From Methylocapsa sp. S129 (lineage in GTDB: Bacteria > Pseudomonadota > Alphaproteobacteria > Rhizobiales > Beijerinckiaceae): 64,000 nt of DNA. The translations under genes were made by a program, and so were the position numbers. The notes under the pieces were generated by a model. The model was not told the origin of the DNA. It saw only the letters and a program-made list of their open reading frames with translations, and searched no databases. The DNA lies in NCBI RefSeq assembly GCF_009765995.1, contig NZ_LMUI01000030.1:124001-188000 (forward strand), written 5' to 3'. Positions within the stretch are counted from its first letter, which is position 1; every line of letters starts with the position of its first letter. Of this stretch, positions 17,208 to 26,240 are shown in pieces.

Positions 17208-18071
17208 TCAGGCGCCCCTGCCCTTGTCGCCCGGCCCTTCGAACACGCGCGAACACGCGTTCTGGATATGCGTTCGCATCGCTAGGCGCGCGGCGTCCTT
17301 GTCCCGGGCCTCGATCGCGTCGATCATGACGACATGTTCTGTCTGGATGATGCGCAAGTGCTCACGCGGTCGCGTCAGCGAGAGGCTGCGCCCCAGATTG
17401 ATCGCGAACTCGATCGGCGTGCGCATCGACTGCATCACCGCCTCGAAAAACTCGTTTCCTGATGCGCGCGCCACCGCGATATGGAATTCAAGATCCGCGC
17501 TCATTCCCACCTTCCCCTGGGCGGTCGCCGTCTCCATGCGCTCGAGCGCTTCGCGCATGATGATCAACATTTCCGGCGTGCGATTCTGAGCGGCGTAATA
17601 GGCGGCTTCGCCTTCAAGGCCCATCCTGAATTCGTAGCACTTCCGCACTTCGGCAAGGCTGTTGACGGGACCGAACCCGACCGCGTCCATGGTCCGGGGC
17701 GCAAGATCGGCTCGCTTTTGAACATAGCTGCCCGATCCCTTTCGCGACACGATGGCGCCCGTCAGGCGCAGACGCGACAGCGCCTCCCGAATGACGGGGC
17801 GCGAGACGCCAAAGCGGTCCGCGAGTTCGACCTCCGCCGGGAGCCGGTCGCCCTCGCTAAACTCCCCATGTTCGATCAGTTCCGCCATGCGAGCCGCCAA
17901 TTGCTCGCCAAGGCGCAACGGGGGCGCGACCGGTCCCCACGCGACGCCGCCGGGCGCGACAGGACGTTCTATCTGGCCATGTTGTCTTACAGATTCTGGC
18001 AGCATCTCAAACAACGTCTCGAAATATCGCAGATTTGCGTCGCAATTAACGATGTGAGCCTGACCATTCAA
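17208..18071 (-). CDS. GntR-family regulator, FadR subfamily (FCD domain)
   Basis: The N-terminal winged helix-turn-helix (LGEQLAARMAELIEHGEFSEGDRLPAEVELADRFGVSRPVIREALSRLR pattern) is followed by an all-helical FCD ligand domain. Candidate metal ligands of that domain are present: Asp-x-x-x-His in SADLEFHIAVA, and two histidines in the last helices (TEHVVMIDAI and MRTHIQNA). The frame opens at ATG 18071, but ATG at 18005 would leave a more usual N-terminal length; neither has a strong ribosome site. It is divergent from the sugar-type ABC operon and is its most likely repressor, with a sugar acid or similar as effector. Confidence 0.88.
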   Translation of the reverse strand: MNGQAHIVNCDANLRYFETLFEMLPESVRQHGQIERPVAPGGVAWGPVAPPLRLGEQLAARMAELIEHGEFSEGDRLPAEVELADRFGVSRPVIREALSRLRLTGAIVSRKGSGSYVQKRADLAPRTMDAVGFGPVNSLAEVRKCYEFRMGLEGEAAYYAAQNRTPEMLIIMREALERMETATAQGKVGMSADLEFHIAVARASGNEFFEAVMQSMRTPIEFAINLGRSLSLTRPREHLRIIQTEHVVMIDAIEARDKDAARLAMRTHIQNACSRVFEGPGDKGRGA

Positions 18072-18297
18072 AGCAAATCAGATTGACAGGTTTACTGAAT
18101 TCCTCTACGCGAATTTGGGCGGGCGCGCAAGCAAATGATCGCGCTGGCGCAGGCTTGTGTCGGGCGAGAACTCGCCGGGGGCAAGTTGAGGCCATCACTG
18201 TCCGGCATCGTCGGCCGGCTGGTCGACGCAGCGATACGGCCGCCAATCCGCGCCAAGCGGGTGGCGGAGGAATGACCCACGGGAGGAGGAAGCGCCA

Positions 18298-19911
18298 ATG
18301 GATGCTGCCCCGCGGACCGTCGCCGCGACGGACTCGATCGACGAGTCCGGGACAAGCGCGACAGCAGGCGGCGATGACCTCCTGGTCGTGCAGAACATAT
18401 CCAAGCAATTTGGCGGGACCCAGGCGCTAAGCGACGTCAGCATGCGTCTGAACGCGGGCGAAGTCCTGGCGCTGCTCGGCGAGAACGGGGCGGGTAAATC
18501 CACCTTGATCAAGATTCTCGCGGGGGTTCACGGGCTCGACAGGGGCAGCGTGAGCTTTCGCGGCGCTGACGTCACGAGCGCACTCAGGCGCTTGCCTATC
18601 GCTTTCATTCATCAGGATCTCGGCCTGATCGATTGGATGACGGTGGCGGAGAACATCTGCCTGACTCTCGGCTTCCCGCGCCGTCGCGGTATGGTCGATT
18701 GGGCCGCGGCGCGCAAGCGCGCGGCCGCCGCTTTGGAGGCGCTTGGCGCCGATATCGACCCCGACCTGCGCATCCAGAGCCTGAGCCGAACCGAAAAATC
18801 GCTTGTCGCGATCGCCAGGGTGCTCGCCGCCGAAGCCGAAATCCTGGTGCTCGACGAGCCCACCGCCAGCCTGCCGGCGGATGAGGTGGCGCGGCTGTTC
18901 GCCGCCTTGCGCCGTTTGCGCGCGCGCGGCGTCGGCTTGATCTATGTGTCGCATCGCCTCGACGAAGTGTTTGCGATCGCCGACCGGATGGTCGTCTTGC
19001 GCGACGGCCGCGTTGCCGGCGAGCGCATCGTGACGAAAACCACGCCCGACGAGGCGATCTTGCTGATTGTCGGGCGCGAACCGTCGCAGGTCTTCCGCCG
19101 ACCCGCCGAGCGCTGCGGCGCACCGCGGCTGGCGCTCCAATCGGTCGCAATCGACGGAGTGGGTCCGATCGATTGCACGATTCATGCGGGAGAAATTGTC
19201 GGGTTCGTCGGCTTGCGCGGCGCTGGCCAGGAGAGTCTCGGCCGCGCCTTGTTCGGCGTGACGCCAGCGACGAGCGGCCTCATTCTGCTTGACGGAGTGG
19301 CGATCGCTGCGACTTCGCCGCGCCAGGCGATGGGTCATGGCGTCAATCTAGTCTGCGCCGATCGCACCGGCGAGTCGATCATGCCGAACCTCTCGGTGCG
19401 CGAGAACCTGTTCCTCAATCCGGTCGCCGCGGGCCTGAGCCTGTTTTCAGTGCTCGGCCCGGGCCGTGAAACCCGCGCCGCGCTGAAGCTCGGTCAGCAG
19501 GTGGGCCTGAGGCCGAACGATCCGACGCTGGCGATCGAACTGCTGTCGGGCGGCAATCAGCAAAAGGTCATCATCGGCCGCTGGCTGCACCTGGCCGCAA
19601 AGATCTATGTTTTCGAAGATCCGACCGCCGGCGTCGATGTCGGCGCGAAGGCGGAGATCTACCGGCTCTTCGATGTCGCGCTCCAGGCTGGCGCCGCGAT
19701 CATTATCGTATCGACCGATTTCGAGGAGGTCGCCAAGGTTTGTCATCGCGCGTTGGTGTTCGATCGCGGCAAAGTCGTCGCCGAACTCGCCGCCGCCGAC
19801 CTTTCGGTTGAAAATCTGCTCGCCGCGGCCTCCGCCAATATTCGACATGCGCCGGAATGTGAACCCGCCGCTTTCTCCGAACCGGCCCGGAACGCTCATG
19901 CAGTCCATTAA
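18298..19911 (+). CDS. Sugar ABC transporter ATP-binding protein (RbsA/XylG type, two NBDs)
   Basis: A 537-residue duplicated ATPase. The first cassette has Walker A GENGAGKST and Walker B LVLDEPTASLPADEV, but its signature (LSRTEKSLVAIARVL) deviates from LSGG. The second has a degenerate Walker A region (GLRGAGQESLGRALFG), a normal LLSGGNQQKVIIGRWL signature and a FEDPTAGVDVGAK Walker B. Asymmetry of this kind is normal for CUT2-type ATPases. It powers import of a monosaccharide or polyol. A strong GGAGGAGGA ribosome site precedes the ATG. The permease start lies inside its 3' end (14-nt overlap). Confidence 0.92.
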   Translation: MDAAPRTVAATDSIDESGTSATAGGDDLLVVQNISKQFGGTQALSDVSMRLNAGEVLALLGENGAGKSTLIKILAGVHGLDRGSVSFRGADVTSALRRLPIAFIHQDLGLIDWMTVAENICLTLGFPRRRGMVDWAAARKRAAAALEALGADIDPDLRIQSLSRTEKSLVAIARVLAAEAEILVLDEPTASLPADEVARLFAALRRLRARGVGLIYVSHRLDEVFAIADRMVVLRDGRVAGERIVTKTTPDEAILLIVGREPSQVFRRPAERCGAPRLALQSVAIDGVGPIDCTIHAGEIVGFVGLRGAGQESLGRALFGVTPATSGLILLDGVAIAATSPRQAMGHGVNLVCADRTGESIMPNLSVRENLFLNPVAAGLSLFSVLGPGRETRAALKLGQQVGLRPNDPTLAIELLSGGNQQKVIIGRWLHLAAKIYVFEDPTAGVDVGAKAEIYRLFDVALQAGAAIIIVSTDFEEVAKVCHRALVFDRGKVVAELAAADLSVENLLAAASANIRHAPECEPAAFSEPARNAHAVH

Positions 19912-20953
19912 ATCCAACGCGCTTGAACCGACGCGACCCGAGCTTGCGACGCTGTCGCGCATGCAGGCCATCGCGCGTCTGGCGCCCGTCTATGGCCTGC
20001 CGATCCTCACCGTCCTTCTGGTCATCTTTTTCTCCGTACTGTTACCCGACACTTTCCCGACCACGCTGAACGCGCGCTCCATCCTCAGCGACAAGGCGAT
20101 CATCGCGCTCTTGTCGCTGGCCGCGACCTTGCCGATGATGGCGGGCCGCATCGACCTGACCGTCGGCTTCGGCATCGTCATGTGGCACATCCTGGCGATC
20201 AGCCTGCAGGTCAAATTCGGCGTCCCCTGGCCGCTTGCGATTGTGATCGTCGTCTGCTGCGGCGCGCTGGTCGGTCTCATCAATGGCCTGCTCGTCGAAG
20301 TCGCGCAGGTCGACGCGTTCGTCGCCACGCTCGGCACCGGCACGATTCTTTACGCGCTCGCCCTCTGGCACACCGAAGGGCGCCAGATCATCGGTCAGTT
20401 GCCCCTCGGATTCATCGCCCTCAACACAACGTCGATCCTCGGAATTCCAATACCCGCGATCTATGTGCTCGTCCTGGCTGTCGTACTCTGGATCGTCAGC
20501 GAACGGCTGCCGCTGGGCCGTTACATCTATGCGATCGGCGCCAACGAAAAGGCGGCGGCGCTCAATGGCATTCCGGTCCGCGCCTATGTCATTGGCGTGT
20601 TCGTCGCCTCTGGCGCGATCGCTGGATTCGCCGGCTGCGTGCTTGCCGCCAAACTCAGGATCGGCCAGGCGAATGTCGGGCTCGACTATCTCCTGCCGGC
20701 GCTTGTCGGCGCTTTTCTCGGCTCGACCACCATCAGGCCAGGCCGGGTCAACGTCTGGGGCACGATATTTGGCGTGCTGATCCTCGCCATCGGCATTTCC
20801 GGAATCCAGCAGCTCGGCGGCGCGTTCTTCGTCGAGCCTCTCTTCAACGGCACGACATTGGTCATCTCCATTGCGCTTGCGGCTTTCGCGCAACGCCGGC
20901 GCACCGTGGCGCGGCCGCTGCGCGTGGTGAAAGACCTGAAAGACTCGAGCTAG
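19898..20953 (+). CDS. Sugar ABC transporter permease (RbsC/XylH type)
   Basis: A 351-residue inner-membrane protein with about nine to ten hydrophobic helices. The AGRIDLTVGFGIVM segment matches the AGGIDLSVG motif characteristic of CUT2 sugar permeases. GRYIYAIGANEKAAALNGIPVRAYVIGVF is the conserved cytoplasmic loop that contacts the ATPase. The start at 19898 overlaps the ATPase gene, and a second in-frame Met lies about 20 codons later. Together with the ATPase and the binding protein at 21078 it forms one importer. Confidence 0.92.
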   Translation: MQSIKSNALEPTRPELATLSRMQAIARLAPVYGLPILTVLLVIFFSVLLPDTFPTTLNARSILSDKAIIALLSLAATLPMMAGRIDLTVGFGIVMWHILAISLQVKFGVPWPLAIVIVVCCGALVGLINGLLVEVAQVDAFVATLGTGTILYALALWHTEGRQIIGQLPLGFIALNTTSILGIPIPAIYVLVLAVVLWIVSERLPLGRYIYAIGANEKAAALNGIPVRAYVIGVFVASGAIAGFAGCVLAAKLRIGQANVGLDYLLPALVGAFLGSTTIRPGRVNVWGTIFGVLILAIGISGIQQLGGAFFVEPLFNGTTLVISIALAAFAQRRRTVARPLRVVKDLKDSS

Positions 20954-21077
20954 CGAGGCATTCGTGGCGACCAAGCATTCGCCTTCGATATCAGCGACCG
21001 ATCATGGCCGCTGCAAAAGCGCCGGAACACCGGCCTGACGAGCGCCATGGCTCGCCAGCTATAAGGGAGGGAACAAT

Positions 21078-22205
21078 ATGTCGAAGTTTCGTTTCATTGC
21101 CAGGGGCCTATTGGCCTCTACGGCGCTTGTCGCATTGAACGTCGCCGCCGCGCAGGCGGCCGACGACGCCTTCATGACAAAAGCCAAGGAATATATTGCT
21201 CTGGTCACCGCGCCCGTCACGGCCTGGACCGGTCCGACGACCGGTCCGAAAGCTCAGGGCAAGAGGGTCGTCATCTACGTTTCGACCGACCAGCGTAATG
21301 GCGGCGCCCAGGGCGCCGGCGACGGCGCCGCGGAAGCCGCCAAGGCGCTCGGTTGGGATTTCCGCGTGCTTGACGGCCAGGGCTCCGTCCCTGCGCGGAC
21401 CTCGGCCATGACGCAGGCGATCGCGCTGAAGCCCAATGCGATCATCCTTGGCGGCGTTGACGCGAAGGAGCAGCAGCCGGTGATCGAGCAGGCGGCGGCC
21501 GAAGGCATCAAGATCGTCGGCTGGCACGCCGGCCCGCAGGCAGGCAAGGTCGAGGGCGTCCCGCAGGTCTTCTACAACGTGACGACCGATCCGCTGGAAG
21601 TCGCCAAGGCTTCAGGCCTCTACGCCGTCGTGGATTCGGGCGGCACAGCGGGCGTCATTCTGTTCACGGATTCGATCTACGCCATCGCGACCGCCAAGAC
21701 CAATGCGGAGAAGGCGGCTATCGAGGGCTGCTCGGGCTGCAAGGTGCTGTCGGTCGAGGATACGCCGATCGGCGACCTCGCTAACCGCATGGGCCAGCTC
21801 ACGACCTCGCTTCTGTCGAAATATGGCAAAGCGTGGACCTATTCGATCGCGGTCAATGATCTCTATTTCGACTTCTCGGCTCCCTCGCTTGTCTCCGCCA
21901 ACATCGACCCGGCTTCGGGTTATCCGCGCCAGATTTCGGCGGGCGATGGCTCCGTTCCCGCCTTCCAGCGCATCAAGCAGAAGCAATATCAGATCGCCAC
22001 GGTCGCCGAGCCGCTTCACCTGCAGGGATGGCAGCTCGCCGACGAACTCAATCGCGCTTTCGCCGGCGAACAACCCAGCGGTTACGTGCCGCCGGTGCAT
22101 TTGTTCACGCCGGCCAATATCGACAAGGACGGCGGCGACCAAAACATCTTCGACCCCGGCAACGGCTACAAGGATCAGTACAAGAAGATCTGGGGCGTCA
22201 AGTAA
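21078..22205 (+). CDS. Sugar ABC transporter substrate-binding protein (RbsB type)
   Basis: A 375-residue periplasmic protein with a Sec signal peptide (basic start, hydrophobic core, AQA-AD cleavage) and a type-1 periplasmic binding fold. The KRVVIYVSTDQRNGGAQGAG strand, LKPNAIILGGVDA and the domain-linking YSIAVNDLYFDFS region fit CUT2 binding proteins. A GGGAGG ribosome site precedes the ATG. A GC-rich hairpin follows the stop, probably limiting readthrough into the two propeller genes. Ligand unknown; a pentose, polyol or sugar acid is likely given the neighbouring aldolase, lactonase and SDR genes. Confidence 0.9.
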   Translation: MSKFRFIARGLLASTALVALNVAAAQAADDAFMTKAKEYIALVTAPVTAWTGPTTGPKAQGKRVVIYVSTDQRNGGAQGAGDGAAEAAKALGWDFRVLDGQGSVPARTSAMTQAIALKPNAIILGGVDAKEQQPVIEQAAAEGIKIVGWHAGPQAGKVEGVPQVFYNVTTDPLEVAKASGLYAVVDSGGTAGVILFTDSIYAIATAKTNAEKAAIEGCSGCKVLSVEDTPIGDLANRMGQLTTSLLSKYGKAWTYSIAVNDLYFDFSAPSLVSANIDPASGYPRQISAGDGSVPAFQRIKQKQYQIATVAEPLHLQGWQLADELNRAFAGEQPSGYVPPVHLFTPANIDKDGGDQNIFDPGNGYKDQYKKIWGVK

Positions 22206-22235
22206 CGCTTCGATTCCCTCAACCTTAAAATCAAA

Positions 22236-22258
22236 GGACGGCGCCGCGTGCGCCGTCC
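22236..22258 (+). terminator. GC-rich hairpin after the binding-protein gene
   Basis: A perfect 9-bp stem (GGACGGCGC / GCGCCGTCC) with a 5-nt loop starts 31 nt after the stop. No T-run follows, so it is more likely an mRNA-stabilising or attenuating structure between the transporter and propeller genes than a full intrinsic terminator. Confidence 0.5.
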
Positions 22259-22323
22259 ATTCTCAGCAATCAACGACGCCCGTCCTTGCGGCGCGGCGCC
22301 CAAATCTCACCGGAGCAGATACG

Positions 22324-23580
22324 ATGGCCAGCAACGCCCTTCCCAAGCCCGCCCACGCCACCAGCAACATGCGCCTTGTCGGGCATAGCGATCAGGCGGG
22401 CCGCTGCGACGGCGTGCAAATCATGGTGCACGAGGGCTACGCCTATATCGGGCACATCTTCTCGAAGGGCTTCTCGATCGTCGACGTGCGCGACGCAAGC
22501 AAACCGAAAGTGGTGAAATATATCGCGTCGCCGCCGAACACCTGGACGCTGCATCTGCAAGCGCACGACGACCTGCTGCTCGTCGTCCATAACAAGGACA
22601 TGTTCGCCCAGCCCGAACTCGCCGACGAGAAAAATTACTACAAGGGTTCGGTCGACCATCATGCCAAGGAGGAATCGTCGGGGCGCAACTGGTCGGCCGG
22701 CATGGCGGTCTATGATATTTCCAAACCCGAAGATCCCAAGCAGATCGGCTTCATGCCGGTCGAGGGCACCGGGCTGCATCGTCTGTGGTATGTCGGGGGA
22801 CGCTGGGCCTATGCCTCGGCGCTGCTCGACGGCTTTTCCGACTATATCCTGATCACCATCGATTTGAAGGATCCGAAGAAGCCGAAGATGGCGGGCAAAT
22901 ACTGGCTGCCTGGTATGAATGTCGCCGCCGGAGAAAAGGCGAATTGGCCCACGAAGAACGGCCGCTTCGGATTGCACCACGCCATCATCCACGACGACAT
23001 CGCCTATTGCTCCTGGCGCGACGCCTGCCTCGCCGTGGTCGATGTCAAGGACAAGGCCAAGCCCAAGCTGATCGTCCACAAATCCTGGGCGCCGCCTTTT
23101 GGCGGAGGCACGCATAATGCGCTGCCGTTGCCCGACCGCAATCTCTTGATCGTCGTCGACGAAACCGTGCTCGACGATCAGGAGGACGGGTTCAAGCCGA
23201 TCTGGGTGTTCGACAACCAGGTCAAATCCAATCCGATCAGCATCTCGACTTTCCCGCAGCCATCGGACAAAAACTACCTCAAGGTCGGCGGCCATTTCGG
23301 ACCGCATAACGTTCACGAGAACCGGCCGGGCAGCTTCGTCAGTTCCGAGTTGATCTTCGCGACCTACCAAAACGCTGGCTTGCGCGTCTATGACATCAAG
23401 GACCAGTTCCGGCCGAAAGAGATTGGCGCCTTCGTGCCGCCGCCCCCCGCCAAATGGGTCGACCCGCGCCCGAACCGTCCGATCGTGCTGCACTCTGCCG
23501 ATGTCTTCGTCGACAAGAACGCGCTCTGCTACGTCACCGACTTCAGCGCCGGTCTCTACATCGTCGAATATAAGGGCTGA
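22324..23580 (+). CDS. LVIVD-repeat beta-propeller protein, paralogue 1
   Basis: A 418-residue protein built of propeller-like repeats of the LVIVD type (GFSIVDVRDASKP, MAVYDISKPEDP, LAVVDVKDKAKP, LRVYDIKDQFRP), each with a V-x-D turn at a blade edge. Conserved histidines occur outside the repeats (LVGHSDQAGR, HNALPLPD, GGHFGPHNVHEN, LHSADVF). No signal peptide is visible, so it is probably cytosolic. The family has no firm enzymatic role that I can name. It lies after the sugar importer and 29 nt before a close paralogue. The frame is open far upstream, but ATG at 22324, with GGAG upstream, begins the homologous region. Confidence 0.82.
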   Translation: MASNALPKPAHATSNMRLVGHSDQAGRCDGVQIMVHEGYAYIGHIFSKGFSIVDVRDASKPKVVKYIASPPNTWTLHLQAHDDLLLVVHNKDMFAQPELADEKNYYKGSVDHHAKEESSGRNWSAGMAVYDISKPEDPKQIGFMPVEGTGLHRLWYVGGRWAYASALLDGFSDYILITIDLKDPKKPKMAGKYWLPGMNVAAGEKANWPTKNGRFGLHHAIIHDDIAYCSWRDACLAVVDVKDKAKPKLIVHKSWAPPFGGGTHNALPLPDRNLLIVVDETVLDDQEDGFKPIWVFDNQVKSNPISISTFPQPSDKNYLKVGGHFGPHNVHENRPGSFVSSELIFATYQNAGLRVYDIKDQFRPKEIGAFVPPPPAKWVDPRPNRPIVLHSADVFVDKNALCYVTDFSAGLYIVEYKG

Positions 23581-23609
23581 GCGAGGACCGCAGCGGGAGG
23601 ATTGACGAC

Positions 23610-24869
23610 ATGGCTCGCGGCGACCTTCCCAAGCCGACCTATGCGCACAACATGCGCCTGATCGGTCATTCCGATCAGGCGGGCCGCGCCGACGGCCAGC
23701 AGATCATGGTGCGCAACGGCTACGCCTATATCGGCCATGTCTGCTCCAAGGGTTTTTCCGTCGTCGACGTCCGCGACCCGACCAGGCCGAAGACGGTCAA
23801 TTACATTCAGAACCCGCCCAACACCTGGAGCCTCCATCTGCAGGTGCATGACGACCTGCTTCTGCTCGTTCACGGCAGGGACATGTTCTCCCAGCCTGAA
23901 ATGGCCGACGAGCGAAACTACTACAAACCAAAAGCGGGCGCGCATGGCCATGACGAAGCGCCGCATGCGCGAAACTGGTCCGCGGGCATGGCGGTGTTCG
24001 ATATTTCCAGGCCGGCCGAGCCCCGTCAGATCGGCTTCATGCCTGTCGAGGGGACAGGGCTGCACCGCATCTGGTACGTCGGCGGACGCTGGGCCTATGC
24101 TTCGGCGATGCTGGAGGGATTCTCGGATTACATTCTCATCACCATTGATATGCTGGATCCGACGAGGCCGAAGATCGCCGGCCGCTATTGGCTGCCGGGA
24201 ATGAATCTGGCCGCGGGCGAAAAAGCCCAATGGCCGCTGGAGCGCGGCCGCTACGGGCTGCATCACGCGGTCGTCGCCGACGATATCGCCTATTGCGCTT
24301 GGCGCGACGGCTGTCTGGTCAGCGTCGACGTCTCCGACAAGAGCAACCCCAAACAGATCGTGCACAGGAACTGGTCGCCGCCCTTCGGCGGCGGCACACA
24401 TAATTGCCTGCCTCTGCCCGACCGCGATCTGCTCATCGTTCTCGACGAAACGGTGCTCGACAATATGGAGGACGGCCTCAAGCCGATCTGGATCTTCGAC
24501 AATCAGGTGAAGTCGAATCCAATCAGCATCGCCACTTTCCCCCTGCCCGACGACCGCGACTATGTCGCCGTCGGCGGCCATTTCGGGCCGCATAATATTC
24601 ACGAAAACCGGCCGGGCAGTTTCCAGAGCTCGACGCTGATCTTCGCGACCTATCAAAACGCCGGCGTGCGGGTTTACGACATCAGCGATCAGTTTCGCCC
24701 GGTCGAGGTCGGCGCCTGTGTGCCGCCAGCGCCGAAGAAGCTCGTCGATCCGCGCCCCAACCGGCCCGTCGTGCTGCATTCGGCGGACGTGTTCGTCGAT
24801 ACGAACGGCCTTTGCTATTGCACCGACTGGAGCGGCGCCGGCCTCACCATCATGGAATATGGCGGGTGA
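23610..24869 (+). CDS. LVIVD-repeat beta-propeller protein, paralogue 2
   Basis: A 419-residue tandem paralogue of the preceding gene, about 70 percent identical by eye along its whole length, with the same N-terminal LIGHSDQAGRADG motif and the same histidines (GGGTHNCLPLPD, GGHFGPHNIHENRPGS, LHSADVFVD). Four obvious LVIVD-type units are GFSVVDVRDPTRP, MAVFDISRPAEP, LVSVDVSDKSNP and VRVYDISDQFRP. Two distinct copies kept side by side suggest subunits of one complex or divergent substrates. A GGGAGGA ribosome site precedes the start. Downstream lies the inverted copy of the dispersed repeat. Confidence 0.82.
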   Translation: MARGDLPKPTYAHNMRLIGHSDQAGRADGQQIMVRNGYAYIGHVCSKGFSVVDVRDPTRPKTVNYIQNPPNTWSLHLQVHDDLLLLVHGRDMFSQPEMADERNYYKPKAGAHGHDEAPHARNWSAGMAVFDISRPAEPRQIGFMPVEGTGLHRIWYVGGRWAYASAMLEGFSDYILITIDMLDPTRPKIAGRYWLPGMNLAAGEKAQWPLERGRYGLHHAVVADDIAYCAWRDGCLVSVDVSDKSNPKQIVHRNWSPPFGGGTHNCLPLPDRDLLIVLDETVLDNMEDGLKPIWIFDNQVKSNPISIATFPLPDDRDYVAVGGHFGPHNIHENRPGSFQSSTLIFATYQNAGVRVYDISDQFRPVEVGACVPPAPKKLVDPRPNRPVVLHSADVFVDTNGLCYCTDWSGAGLTIMEYGG

Positions 24870-24891
24870 GCGTCCTTGCCGGAAGCGACCT

Positions 24892-25195
24892 GGAATAGCC
24901 CGGAAATAGCCGAAACCCTCGAATGAACGACCGCGGTCCATCAAAACACCCGCTAAGTCCTTGATTCTCACGCGCGCGGAAGCGCATTTCCATCCGCGAA
25001 ACGAGCGATATCAAGGACTTGACCCTGTTTTGCCTTCCCCATCGAAATTTTCGGCCGCAAAGCCGCGCCCGCGCCCTGACCAAGCGATCGGACTTTCGAG
25101 CGGAACGGATATGAGCGCTCAAGGCGAGCCTCTCCATCTCTCGTCCTTTTTGAAAAAGAGACGACAAGATTACCATGAATTCTTATTTTCAGAAA
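24892..25195 (-). repeat. Dispersed non-coding repeat, copy B (inverted relative to copy A)
   Basis: The reverse complement aligns with 10557-10904 from a TTCTGAAAATAAGAAT end (near 25195) to a GGCTATT-CC end (near 24892), with shared internal blocks in the same order. Copy B lacks about 45 nt present in copy A. It fills most of the 397-nt gap between the second propeller gene and the DapA-like gene. Open frames starting inside it do not keep the same relative frame as in copy A, so it appears non-coding. Nothing else is seen in this gap. Confidence 0.75.
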
Positions 25196-25266
25196 GAACT
25201 TATTGCCCGCCGGAGAATGTTGCGCGACGACAGCGGCCAATCGTTGCTGCTTGTCTGCGAAGCGCC

Positions 25267-26211
25267 CTACGCGGCGCTCGCGCGCGACGCGGCTCTCGCA
25301 TCGACGCGCGCCAACCGCTCCAGCAGAAAATCGATCTCCGCCTTCGCGTGCGCCGACAGCCCGGCCGATGGCGCGCGCTGACTGTCGAAGGCGATGGCGC
25401 CGCGTTTTTGCAGCACATATTTGCGCGCGGCGAGGCCGACGCCCGCCTGCTGCTCATAACGCAGGAGCGGCAGATGCGCGTCGAAGAGATCATGCGCTTT
25501 TTGACGCTCGCCGCCGCGCGAAAGTCGAACCACATCGACAAGCATATCCGGGAAGGCATAGCCGGTCATGGCGCCGTCGGCGCCGCGCTCCATTTCGAAA
25601 TCGAGAAAAAGGCCGCCGTTCCCGCACAGAATCGAGATCGGCCGCATTGAGCCGTCAGCCTGGAATGCGCGCAATGCCGAAATTTTCTCCAGGCCCGGCC
25701 AGTCCTCGTGTTTGAGCATGACGCAGGAGGCATGCTCGCGCACGATTTCGCGGATCACTTTGGGCGTCATCACGACCTGGAACGTCAGCGGATAATCCTG
25801 GATGACGAAGGGTATGTCCGCGCCGATCGCCGTCACCGCCTGCCGGTAATAGCCGACGATCTGCTCGTCGGTCCGCAGGTTCGACGGCGGCGCGATCATC
25901 ACGCCGGCCGCGCCAATGTCCATGGCGCCATGCGCCAGCGCCCGCATCGCGGCGAACCCCGGCGCCGAAACGCCGACGATGATCGGCAGCGTTCCGGCTT
26001 TCGCGACCACTTGCCTGGTCAGCGCCAGCGCCTCCTCGCCGTCGAGTTTGGGCGCCTCGCCCATGACGCCGAGAATGGTCAGCCCCGTCGCGCCGCAGCC
26101 GATATAGAAATCCATCATGCGATCGACCGAGGCGCGATCGACATTGCCAGCGGGATCGAAGGGCGTCACCGCGATCGGGTAGACGCCGGCGGCCGTTTCA
26201 TTGAGCTTCAT
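25267..26211 (-). CDS. Dihydrodipicolinate synthase/N-acetylneuraminate lyase family aldolase
   Basis: A 314-residue TIM-barrel class I aldolase of the DapA superfamily. The Schiff-base lysine is in ASCVMLKHED and the proton-relay tyrosine in VIQDYPLTF. The substrate-carboxylate loop reads LGVMGEAPKL in place of the usual GTTGE, arguing against true DapA and for a catabolic 2-keto acid aldolase or dehydratase. It lies 29 nt downstream of an RraA-like aldolase gene in the same operon, next to a sugar-type importer, which supports cleavage of a keto-deoxy sugar acid or related compound. The C-terminus is alanine-rich and probably disordered. Confidence 0.87.
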   Translation of the reverse strand: MKLNETAAGVYPIAVTPFDPAGNVDRASVDRMMDFYIGCGATGLTILGVMGEAPKLDGEEALALTRQVVAKAGTLPIIVGVSAPGFAAMRALAHGAMDIGAAGVMIAPPSNLRTDEQIVGYYRQAVTAIGADIPFVIQDYPLTFQVVMTPKVIREIVREHASCVMLKHEDWPGLEKISALRAFQADGSMRPISILCGNGGLFLDFEMERGADGAMTGYAFPDMLVDVVRLSRGGERQKAHDLFDAHLPLLRYEQQAGVGLAARKYVLQKRGAIAFDSQRAPSAGLSAHAKAEIDFLLERLARVDARAASRASAA

Positions 26212-26240
26212 GTTTGTCTCTGACCTTCTTGTATCGCGTT

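Noticed and set aside
22270-24971. Two long minus-strand frames opposite the LVIVD-repeat genes
   Set aside because: They mirror each other only because the sense genes are paralogues; no independent evidence of coding.
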